Source of the DNA: CAZWRN01 sp964636275 | GTDB taxonomy: Bacteria > Patescibacteriota > Microgenomatia > Daviesbacterales > UBA10151 | Length of the DNA: 47,334 nucleotides | Reading direction: 5' to 3' | NCBI GenBank assembly: GCA_964636275.1 | Contig: CAZWRN010000012.1 | Location: 1 to 47,334, forward strand | Shown: positions 40,692 through 47,334 of the stretch, one piece after another | Layout: each line of letters opens with the position of its first letter | Position numbering within the stretch: the stretch's first letter is position 1 | Notes under the pieces: generated by a model | Seen by the model: only the letters and a program-made list of their open reading frames with translations | Databases searched by the model: none | What the model was told of the DNA's origin: nothing | Position numbers and translations under genes: made by a program

Positions 40692-41948
40692 TCAATCTAT
40701 CCGCTGAATATCCGCTCCCAATGAAGCTAAATTTTCGACTATATTTTCATATCCTCGCTCAATCAATTCAGCTTTATTAATCACACTTCTCCCTTTGGCA
40801 CAAAGAGCTGCTAACACCAGAGCCATTCCTGCACGAATATCCGGCGTCTCCATCTCCCGCCCCCACAGCTGAGAAGGGCCATAGACTATCACCCGGTGCG
40901 GATCGGCGATGACAATATTGGCGCCCATACTCATCAGCTTGTCAGTAAAAAACATGCGTGACTCATACATCCAGTCATGCAACAAAGAAATCCCTTTGGA
41001 CTGTGTGGCTAAAACAATAGTCATACTCATCAGATCTGTCGAAAAACCAGGCCATGGACGGACATGCAGCCGATTTATCGCAGTCAATTCACCACCCGAG
41101 ACCATTATTCCATCTTTACCCTCTTCAAATAAAATTCCCATTTTCTGCAAAGGTAGATAAATCGGTTCCAGATCTTTTAATGAAGTGTTTGTCAGAGTAA
41201 TTTTTCCTCCAGTGATCGCAGCAGCAACAGCATAAGTTCCTATTTCTAAATATTCAGTCCCAATTTCAAACTGAGCTTCATCAAATGCAGTTGTTGCCTG
41301 AATAGTCAAAGTTGGCGAACCAATTCCATCAATTTCGACTCCCATTTTAACCAGTAGATTGCACAAATCCTGAACATGTGGCTCCATTGCACAGTTTTTT
41401 AGGATTGTTTTACCTTTTCCATAACTTGAAGCCATGATCAGATTTTCTGTGGCTGTCACTGAAGGCTCATCCAAAAATATCTCAGCTACACTCTCATCAT
41501 CAGTTCTTTTACCTATATAATCCCGGTCTTCACGTTTGAATTCAAAACCTAGCTCTTCAAAACCCTGAATATGCGTTTCAATACTTCTTTTACCAATAAT
41601 ATCTCCACCAGGATGGGAAAATTCAGCTTTACCCATTCGACCAAGTAACGGGCCCACCAATAATATAGAAGCTCGTAAACGGGTTATTAACTGTTTTGGC
41701 ATCCGGAAATCAGCCAGCTCAGCGGCATTAATAGTCAAGGTATGTTCTCCTCGTTCGACTTTCACACCTAAAGCAGTCAAGATCTCGATCATCACCGCTA
41801 CATCAGATATATGAGGGACATTGGTCAAGGTGACGGGCTTATCCGACAAAACTGCCGCCGCCATACAAGGCAGTACAGAGTTTTTATTGCCTGAGACTCG
41901 AATTGACCCAGTTAATTTTTTCCCACCTTCAATAATATAAGTTGCCAT
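40692..41948 (-). CDS. murA: UDP-GlcNAc 1-carboxyvinyltransferase MurA with Asp in place of active-site Cys
   Basis: 418 residues, normal length. MurA moves enolpyruvate from PEP to UDP-GlcNAc, the first committed peptidoglycan step. SGNKNSVLP (Lys22-Asn23), RLRASILLVGPLLGR and RAGMALVLAAL are typical. In the catalytic loop, where E. coli has PGGCxIGxRP with Cys115, this one has HPGGDIIGKRS with Asp116. A Cys-to-Asp change in MurA keeps activity and removes the site that fosfomycin attacks (known for Mycobacterium and Chlamydia). So the cell should be naturally resistant. Confidence 0.95.
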   Translation of the reverse strand: MATYIIEGGKKLTGSIRVSGNKNSVLPCMAAAVLSDKPVTLTNVPHISDVAVMIEILTALGVKVERGEHTLTINAAELADFRMPKQLITRLRASILLVGPLLGRMGKAEFSHPGGDIIGKRSIETHIQGFEELGFEFKREDRDYIGKRTDDESVAEIFLDEPSVTATENLIMASSYGKGKTILKNCAMEPHVQDLCNLLVKMGVEIDGIGSPTLTIQATTAFDEAQFEIGTEYLEIGTYAVAAAITGGKITLTNTSLKDLEPIYLPLQKMGILFEEGKDGIMVSGGELTAINRLHVRPWPGFSTDLMSMTIVLATQSKGISLLHDWMYESRMFFTDKLMSMGANIVIADPHRVIVYGPSQLWGREMETPDIRAGMALVLAALCAKGRSVINKAELIERGYENIVENLASLGADIQRID

Positions 41949-41969
41949 GTGTGTTTAGAGTAACCAAAA

Positions 41970-42749
41970 TTAAACTGAATGTAAACTACTGACGACTATT
42001 TGATTTCGTAAGGATCCCACTACCTGAAAACCATTTTTTTTATAAAAATCATTATGCTCGACTCCCGCAGTTAACATGACTTCATTTATTAATTGACCCT
42101 GATCACTCCAATTAAGCATCGTACCCAAAGCAAATTGCAATGTTTCACTTCCCAAACCCTGTTTTCTAAAATATGGATGAACACCCAAAGACCAGATGGT
42201 ACCAATGTCAGCATGTTTAACCAGAGTAACAGTAGTAGCAGGGATCTGATCCAACCATCCAATAAAACCTTTAATCCGAGGATTTGTTACAAAGCGAACT
42301 TCATCATCTGGATCCAACCATTTATTTTGAGCCTGAAAAGGCATTTTTTGCAAATTTACCATCTCCAAAAAATCTTCATAATTTTTGACTTGATCAAATT
42401 CAAGCCTGACTGGAGCACTTGTTCGTCTAGTTAGTGGATGGGAAAAAACCGTTGTTATAAATTCATCCCCTTTTGGTGAAATTATTCCCGGGTCAAAAGG
42501 TTTATTATAATTTTGACGACCAATTAAATGTATCGGTTCATTCGAAAGAAAAAAATTTGGATATCGAAGCCAAGCATCAAATTCCTCAACCCATTTTGAG
42601 GTATACATCATTCTAGCTATACCTCGTAAAGGACTCGAACCAGATCCTACCCACATCCCTTCAGTTCCATGAACAAATGGTTGATACAAACTCAGCTGAT
42701 CAAAAGCTTCCCGATATAAAACCCCACCAAATTTTTCCAATTCTTGCAT
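41970..42749 (-). CDS. GNAT family acetyltransferase (first of two)
   Basis: 259 residues. The acetyl-CoA loop is clear: IWSLGVHPYFRKQGLGSETLQFAL (V-H-P-xx-R-x-x-G-x-G), and the end has the YKKNGF strand. The N-terminal half is a second, degenerate GNAT-like part. Substrate unknown. It lies 50 bases after the second GNAT gene, likely in one unit with it. Confidence 0.8.
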   Translation of the reverse strand: MQELEKFGGVLYREAFDQLSLYQPFVHGTEGMWVGSGSSPLRGIARMMYTSKWVEEFDAWLRYPNFFLSNEPIHLIGRQNYNKPFDPGIISPKGDEFITTVFSHPLTRRTSAPVRLEFDQVKNYEDFLEMVNLQKMPFQAQNKWLDPDDEVRFVTNPRIKGFIGWLDQIPATTVTLVKHADIGTIWSLGVHPYFRKQGLGSETLQFALGTMLNWSDQGQLINEVMLTAGVEHNDFYKKNGFQVVGSLRNQIVVSSLHSV

Positions 42750-42799
42750 AAAGAGCTATTATACGAAAACGGCCTATATAAATCAAAAACCTAGCATTA

Positions 42800-43555
42800 T
42801 TAACTGCCAATCTTATAAATAGGAGTTTCTACAATCCTAGTAAAGCCCATTTTATTGTATAAATGTATACCCTCAGGAGACGCCATTAAAGCAGCCCCAC
42901 TAAAACCAGCTCTTTTGCAACCTCCTAAGACTTGCCTCATTAGACGATCTCCAAAACCCTGCTTTTGTCTCTCTGGCAAAGTTGCCATGCTCCAGATATT
43001 TACAATTGGCTGGCCATCCATATACCCAGTCACAGCAGTCATCGTACTAACAGCTTGTCCTTCATGAGTGAGATTGTAAATAGCTACAGCGGGATTGGCC
43101 AGGACTCTGGGGCCTACCACTTGCCTCAAATCCTCAGGATTCATTCCAAAAGTATCAATTTGAATTTGGTTCGATTCTTCCAGATCAACTAAATTTCCAA
43201 CCCTTGTAACAGCCGAATCAGGAGCACTTGCAGACCACTTTTCTATTTCACTAAAATCAATCCACTGCATAGTAGAAAATCTCAAATACTCAGCAGCTCC
43301 GATATTGCCCATCGGAAGATTTCGGCCACCATAAACAACACCAGACATTTCAGACCTTTTTAGTAATGAGTCGATAAGTTCCAGATGTTCAAAATCCTCG
43401 GCATACCCGAGATTCATCCAAGGATCTTCCAATTTGGTTGCCACCATCCAGCTTCTATGGAATTTATGAACTTCTAAACTTTGGGCATCCAATGAAATGG
43501 CTTTGATGACTTCCCTACTCTGTTCCCAAAACTTTTGCTCAAAATGTTTAATCAT
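42800..43555 (-). CDS. GNAT family acetyltransferase (second of two)
   Basis: 251 residues with motif A IWSMATLPERQKQGFGDRL and the end YNKMGF. Same overall layout and length as the gene at 41970, so the two may be old tandem paralogues although they differ much. Substrate unknown. Confidence 0.8.
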   Translation of the reverse strand: MIKHFEQKFWEQSREVIKAISLDAQSLEVHKFHRSWMVATKLEDPWMNLGYAEDFEHLELIDSLLKRSEMSGVVYGGRNLPMGNIGAAEYLRFSTMQWIDFSEIEKWSASAPDSAVTRVGNLVDLEESNQIQIDTFGMNPEDLRQVVGPRVLANPAVAIYNLTHEGQAVSTMTAVTGYMDGQPIVNIWSMATLPERQKQGFGDRLMRQVLGGCKRAGFSGAALMASPEGIHLYNKMGFTRIVETPIYKIGS

Positions 43556-43576
43556 AACTATGGGATTATACCATAA

Positions 43577-43612
43577 TTACTTAACTGTTACTGATTTTGC
43601 TAAATTGCGGGG
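43577..43612 (-). pseudogene. Relic of a second glmS 3' end
   Basis: The last 11 codons plus stop of a glmS: PRNLAKSVTVK*. The intact glmS ends in the same 11 residues 66 bases further on, but 8 of the 11 codons differ by a silent third-base change. Reading further upstream in frame soon meets a stop. So this is the tail of a divergent glmS copy, most of which is gone. Confidence 0.75.
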
Positions 43613-43677
43613 CCTAATTTTCGACGAAGGAAAGAATCAAGCTAAAAACTACATTAACAATAAGTCTTTCCATGAAA

Positions 43678-45438
43678 CTACTTTACAGTGACAGATTTAG
43701 CTAAGTTCCGAGGTTTGTCTGGATCCAATCCTTTACCTTTAGTAATGTTGTAAGCTAAAAGTTGGGCTGCCACTACATTTGGTATCACCACCGCCTCATT
43801 GCATTGTGCCACTTCAATATAGGCATCATAGACATCATTTGGCTTTGATGAGACACCAATCACATAGGCACCACGAGCTTTCACTTCATGAGCTGAAGAC
43901 AAAGTATCTTCATACGTTTCATCTTGTGGATTGTAAACAATCACTGGAGTACCTTTTTCTATCAAAGCAATGACGCCATGTTTGAGCTCCCCCGCTGCAA
44001 AACCTTCCGCATGAATATACGAAGACTCTTTGATCTTTAAAGCTGACTCCAAAGCTGTCGGATAAGAAATCCCTCTGCCTAAGACAAAAATGTCTCGAGT
44101 ATTCTGGAGTCTTTTAGCAATCGTTGCAAAGGTCTGATCATCAGACAACAATTTTTGAGCTTCTTTCACCGCAATTTCTAAATCCTTCCTCCCTTGATCC
44201 ATCGTCCCCGCCAAAGTATGTGCTGTCATCAACAAAAAACTCACTTTCGCTGTAAAAGCTTTGGTAGATAAAACACACTTCTCAATACCGGCATTTAGCA
44301 AAAAGCTCGCCTCTGATAGACGATCCAGTGTGGATCCATAGGTATTCAGGACTGACACAACCTTGGCACCTTTATCTTTGGAGAGCCGGACGCTATTGAT
44401 CAGATCAATAGTCTCACCTGACTGAGAAAAAGGCATTAAAAGAGTCTTTTGATTCATAAAATTGGCTAAATAGCCAAACTCCGATCCCTCACCAATATGA
44501 ATCTGTTTATCAGCTATTTTAGAAAAAATATATTTGCCGGTTAAAGAGGCATAGTAAGCAGTGCCACAGCCAACAAAATAGGTCTGATCCGACTTTTTTA
44601 TAAAATCAGCAAACTTTTGATAAACACTCTCATCACGGGACATCAGCTCCTGGACGATGGTTGGCTGCTCATGCATCTCTTTGGTCATAAAGTCCGGATA
44701 TTCACCCAAAAGAGCCTGTTTTGGATCCAGAACTAAAGTTTTGAACTGTACTCCTAAAGGGTTACCATCTGTTGTAAAAAACTGTGTTCTATCTTTAGTA
44801 ATTTCCAGTAGATCACCGTCTTCAAAGAAATAAACATCCCTAGTATATGGCAGCAAAGCTGAGATATCTGATGATAAAAAAGATTCCTTCTTACCTTTGC
44901 CAAAAATCAGCGGTGACCCGTTTTTGATCGCAAAAATCACTTCCTCCTGGGGGAAGAAAAAGATAATTCCATTGAGCCCCTCCAAACGGTGAAATGTTTT
45001 AAGTGCAACTTGTTTTAGATCTGGTTCAGTCTTTTTTATTTCTGAAGCCAAATGAGCGATGACTTCAGTATCGGTCTCCGAACTAAAATGATAACCTTTT
45101 TTTACTAATTCCTTTTTCAGACGTTCAAAATTTTCGACAATGCCATTGTGTACCACCACCACTGCCTGATCCTTTGAAACATGCGGATGAGCATTAGCAT
45201 CAGTTACGCCGCCATGAGTTGCCCAACGAGTATGACCGATCGCAATTGATGAACTCATCTCAGGTAAAGTCGCATTACCAATCTTTCCAACATGCTTTTC
45301 TACCACGAGAGTCCCATCAGCTTTTTTAGCAGCCACACCCCACGAGTCGTACCCTCTGTATTCCAGAGTTTTCAAACCTTCAAGCACGATATTACCCGCA
45401 TCAGTTCGCGGACCAACATAGCCAAAAATGCCACACAT
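43678..45438 (-). CDS. glmS: Glucosamine-6-phosphate synthase GlmS
   Basis: 586 residues. It makes glucosamine-6-phosphate from fructose-6-phosphate and glutamine, feeding MurA's substrate. N-terminal glutaminase domain with catalytic Cys after Met (MCGIFGYVG), RGYDSWG and GHTRWATHGG; then two SIS domains (GCGTAYYAS, SQSGETIDL, GRGISYP, ESALKIKE) and the usual end KPRNLAKSVTVK. Slightly shorter than the E. coli enzyme (609). A TAAAAT -10 (45443-45448) suggests a leaderless RNA. No glmS ribozyme core was found upstream. Confidence 0.97.
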   Translation of the reverse strand: MCGIFGYVGPRTDAGNIVLEGLKTLEYRGYDSWGVAAKKADGTLVVEKHVGKIGNATLPEMSSSIAIGHTRWATHGGVTDANAHPHVSKDQAVVVVHNGIVENFERLKKELVKKGYHFSSETDTEVIAHLASEIKKTEPDLKQVALKTFHRLEGLNGIIFFFPQEEVIFAIKNGSPLIFGKGKKESFLSSDISALLPYTRDVYFFEDGDLLEITKDRTQFFTTDGNPLGVQFKTLVLDPKQALLGEYPDFMTKEMHEQPTIVQELMSRDESVYQKFADFIKKSDQTYFVGCGTAYYASLTGKYIFSKIADKQIHIGEGSEFGYLANFMNQKTLLMPFSQSGETIDLINSVRLSKDKGAKVVSVLNTYGSTLDRLSEASFLLNAGIEKCVLSTKAFTAKVSFLLMTAHTLAGTMDQGRKDLEIAVKEAQKLLSDDQTFATIAKRLQNTRDIFVLGRGISYPTALESALKIKESSYIHAEGFAAGELKHGVIALIEKGTPVIVYNPQDETYEDTLSSAHEVKARGAYVIGVSSKPNDVYDAYIEVAQCNEAVVIPNVVAAQLLAYNITKGKGLDPDKPRNLAKSVTVK

Positions 45439-45788
45439 GATAATTTTAAACGTTGAAAAAAATTAGGAGAAAATTAGGTATTAGTTTCTTTGTTTCAGAC
45501 ATTACTGTCTGCTTTTAAAAACTAATTTCAGGATGCTAATCACACCCTAAGGGTTTCCGCAGATGCTTCGACTCACTTCATTCGCTCAGCATTATAACTT
45601 GCCAACAAAGTAACCCGAGCCCGATTATCTAAAAGCTATCAGCTGGAAGCTAAAAGCTATTTAAATCCCTTTTCCTCGTCTCCCCTTCGATAAACTCAGG
45701 GGCCACACGCTCTAACTCTACATTCTCCTTTTACCACTCCGAAGCTCTGACGAGCGAAGGATGGTCAACGTACCCCAAAATGATACTG
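45439..45788. repeat. Gene-free stretch with short REP-like hairpins
   Basis: About 350 bases without a gene. It holds the hairpin CAGACA-ttac-TGTCTG (45496-45511) inside TTAGTTT/AAACTAA, the palindrome ACCCTAAGGGT (45544-45554), three copies of a TTCGA..CTCAG-type element (45565-45590, 45682-45702 and, more diverged, 45737-45762), and a direct repeat CTAAAAGCTAT (45629-45639 and 45650-45660). These look like dispersed intergenic repeats. Confidence 0.5.
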
Positions 45789-46235
45789 CTAGAGTTTGCT
45801 TGTGTCAAACATAACTTCTTTAACCTCAAATGAGTTCCCAAGTTTATAGTGCAGCTCATTGCGCACAAACGGAATCGACCAAAAAAGATTTGGAACACAT
45901 TTTGCAGGCAAATTAGCTACCTCAAACCATTCAATTTTCTCTTTCTCGTGTACTTTAGCTTCAAAAAGTTCACCGTGATAGATTGCACCGAATACATACA
46001 CCTGCCAATCAATACCTTTTAAAGTTCCCATTAGTCTGACCTGTTTTTTCTCGAGATTGATACCACTCTCTTCCTCAATTTCCCGGATAAAACAAGGCAC
46101 CGCACCCTCACCTGGCTCAATTTTCCCACCCAAACCATTTAACTTGCCTTTTTGCCAAGCTGGAGCTAATTTATGAATTAGTAAAACCTTTTGCAGATCT
46201 GAAGTAAATAAAAACCCAACTGTAAATTTCTTCAT
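45789..46235 (-). CDS. NUDIX hydrolase
   Basis: 148 residues. The NUDIX box is intact: GKIEPGEG...REIEEESGI (G x5 E x7 REUxEExGU). The start VGFLFTSDLQKVLLIHK and NGLGGKIE resemble the MutT/8-oxo-dGTP branch. It would cleave a nucleoside diphosphate-linked molecule. Substrate not certain. Confidence 0.9.
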   Translation of the reverse strand: MKKFTVGFLFTSDLQKVLLIHKLAPAWQKGKLNGLGGKIEPGEGAVPCFIREIEEESGINLEKKQVRLMGTLKGIDWQVYVFGAIYHGELFEAKVHEKEKIEWFEVANLPAKCVPNLFWSIPFVRNELHYKLGNSFEVKEVMFDTSKL

Positions 46236-46291
46236 AATGAAATTAGAGCTTTGCTCATCAGCGTTAAGGGTAAAGGGTACAGGTTAAAGAT

Positions 46292-46456
46292 TCAAGCTGT
46301 TAATTTGTACATGATTACAATACCAATAATTGAACCAATCCCACTAGTCAAAATTGAAGCAAATGACAGAAAACTATCTCCCCACAAAACCGGAAGATAA
46401 CCACCGATCACCGAACCAATTGTCATTCCTAAAGTAATTAAAAAACCTCGCGACAT
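46292..46456 (-). CDS. Small membrane protein (54 aa)
   Basis: Read by hand: a 54-residue ORF with two hydrophobic helices (FLITLGMTIGSVIGGYLPVL and FASILTSGIGSIIGIVIMY) and a short polar turn. Small two-helix proteins of this kind are common and of unknown role. It lies 12 bases after the SRPBCC-like gene on the same strand. Confidence 0.6.
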   Translation of the reverse strand: MSRGFLITLGMTIGSVIGGYLPVLWGDSFLSFASILTSGIGSIIGIVIMYKLTA

Positions 46457-46468
46457 ATACTGAGCATA

Positions 46469-46951
46469 CTACTTTCGCACTCCTTTTTCAGCTAAGATTT
46501 TAAAATTTTGATTTACATAGCTGTGAACTATCGGCAAAGCAATTCGTAAAAAACCTCGGGAATGCCAGACAGGCTGAATGGTGGTTGTTCTGGAAAGTCT
46601 GGTAACCTCATCATATTGATCTAAAGTAAATCGATCATGCATAGATTTTAAAACTCGGGCCAAACCAGCATTATCAAGAAGTCTTTCAAACTCCAGTAAT
46701 TCCGGCTCTTTAAATGTGGTAATAAGCTGTTCGACTCTTCCCCGATCAGTGAGGCACATTCGCACTCTTCTCCCTTCTGTCTCAACCATCCGACATTCAG
46801 TAGGAGTCGGAATACCGAAACGAAACCACCATGGGGGATCTAAAACCATCGCTGCTCCTGTTAATAAAGGCCATACCTCATTTCGGGGAGCATTTATATC
46901 GACTTTACTTGAATAAACTAAAAGTCCGGTAAGAATATCCAATCTTTTCAT
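46469..46951 (-). CDS. SRPBCC/START-like domain protein
   Basis: 160 residues. The start VYSSKVDINAPRNEVWPLLTG is the typical first strand and helix of the SRPBCC (polyketide cyclase/START) fold, with strands LITTFKEPELLEF and RTTTIQPVW and a long last helix. These bind hydrophobic ligands. Ligand unknown. Confidence 0.7.
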   Translation of the reverse strand: MKRLDILTGLLVYSSKVDINAPRNEVWPLLTGAAMVLDPPWWFRFGIPTPTECRMVETEGRRVRMCLTDRGRVEQLITTFKEPELLEFERLLDNAGLARVLKSMHDRFTLDQYDEVTRLSRTTTIQPVWHSRGFLRIALPIVHSYVNQNFKILAEKGVRK

Positions 46952-46958
46952 TATTAAA

Positions 46959-47334
46959 CTATTTTGGTATTAATTCTGAGCCTATAATTGATTTTAGCTG
47001 TTCAATACCATCACCATTTTTAATTGAAATAAAAATAGGTTCAAATGACTGGTAATTGTGCTGAATATGCTCTTTTTGTTCATCAGATAAAGTGTCAGAT
47101 TTGTTGAAAACAAATAATCTTTTCTTGGGGTGAACTTTGATTTTGCGCAAAATCACTTCCACAGTTTCCATTTTACGATCAATATCAGCATCGGTGGCAT
47201 CAATCACATGCAGCAAAATATCAGCGTGAACTGATTCTAGAAGAGTTGATGAGAAAGCATCGATTAGCTCAGGTGGGAGATTGTGAATAAAACCAATCGT
47301 ATCGGAGATAATAATCTCTTTTTGCAGCTCCTGA
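46959..47334 (-). CDS. hflX: GTPase HflX, C-terminal part (cut by window edge)
   Basis: The frame is open to the window end and reads ISDTIGFIHNLPPELIDAF...LLHVIDATDAD...FVFNKSD, which is the G domain of HflX (G3 DTxGF, G4 NKSD). About 124 codons are visible. HflX splits ribosomes under stress. The N-terminal part lies outside the window. Confidence 0.9.
   Translation of the reverse strand, partial: QELQKEIIISDTIGFIHNLPPELIDAFSSTLLESVHADILLHVIDATDADIDRKMETVEVILRKIKVHPKKRLFVFNKSDTLSDEQKEHIQHNYQSFEPIFISIKNGDGIEQLKSIIGSELIPK

Noticed and set aside
45439..45600. glmS ribozyme upstream of glmS
   Set aside because: The conserved ribozyme core was not found in the minus-strand leader, and the -10 element suggests almost no leader at all.
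1..47334. CRISPR array, tRNA or rRNA
   Set aside because: No regularly spaced direct repeats, cloverleaf-like segments or rRNA core sequences were seen in a read-through; a tRNAscan or cmscan run would settle this.

Overview
This window looks like one end of a small, AT-rich bacterial chromosome that carries a large integrated mobile island. The closest fit is a Candidate Phyla Radiation (Patescibacteria) bacterium with a single-membrane, Gram-positive-like envelope. The evidence for that is indirect: many secreted proteins are held by a C-terminal membrane segment, intergenic spaces are short, several promoters lack a leader, and the type IV secretion genes are of the VirB2/VirB6/PrgI/VirB4/M23 type. 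TGA is used as a stop codon, so the standard bacterial code applies. No rRNA, tRNA or CRISPR array was seen.

Layout. Bases 1-1774 hold a large serine recombinase, cut by the window edge, and a small coupled upstream ORF behind an operator-like palindrome. Bases 1861-7318 hold a copper-resistance block on the minus strand: csoR, DUF305, cupredoxin, CDF-like protein, copA, then a TauE/SafE-cupredoxin fusion and copZ. Bases 7434-11336 hold conjugation-type genes: a VirD4/TraG-like ATPase, a replication-relaxation-like protein and a DUF2958 protein. A highly structured GC-rich non-coding stretch follows at 11350-11530. Bases 11539-28500 hold a second, less familiar envelope metal and redox block: a P1B-ATPase without cysteine in its metal motif, a CDF exporter, three PKD-domain proteins, an M23 peptidase, a cupredoxin, a YcnI-like protein, a ferric-reductase-like fusion with two HxHP domains, a BlaI-type repressor with an M56 protease, and a thiol-redox module. 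Bases 28625-35269 hold the T4SS operon (VirB2, VirB6, PrgI, VirB4, M23). Bases 35305-38121 hold hypothetical accessory genes, an XRE regulator and a PLD-like protein. From about 38.5 kb the content turns housekeeping: obg, murA, two GNATs, glmS, a NUDIX protein and hflX. The island's right edge therefore probably lies between 37 and 38.5 kb.

How the parts may work together. Five copies of one palindrome (consensus TACTACA-N3-TGTAGTA, two of the copies perfect) lie in the core promoters of five transcription units, one of which is the BlaI-type repressor gene itself. This points to one BlaI/M56-controlled regulon that links the TauE/SafE-cupredoxin fusion and copZ, the PKD/CDF/ATPase operon, the cupredoxin, the repressor and the Dsb-like module. 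The csoR operon has its own CsoR-like operator. Six secreted proteins of this block have a predicted signal-peptidase site directly before a histidine (Ala|His). That gives a free N-terminal His in the mature protein, as in the copper-binding His brace of CopC and the mono-His brace of YcnI. My main proposal is that this is a mobile, BlaI-regulated extracytoplasmic copper system built around PKD-domain His1 proteins. The family assignments rest on motifs read by eye; the system-level function is inference.
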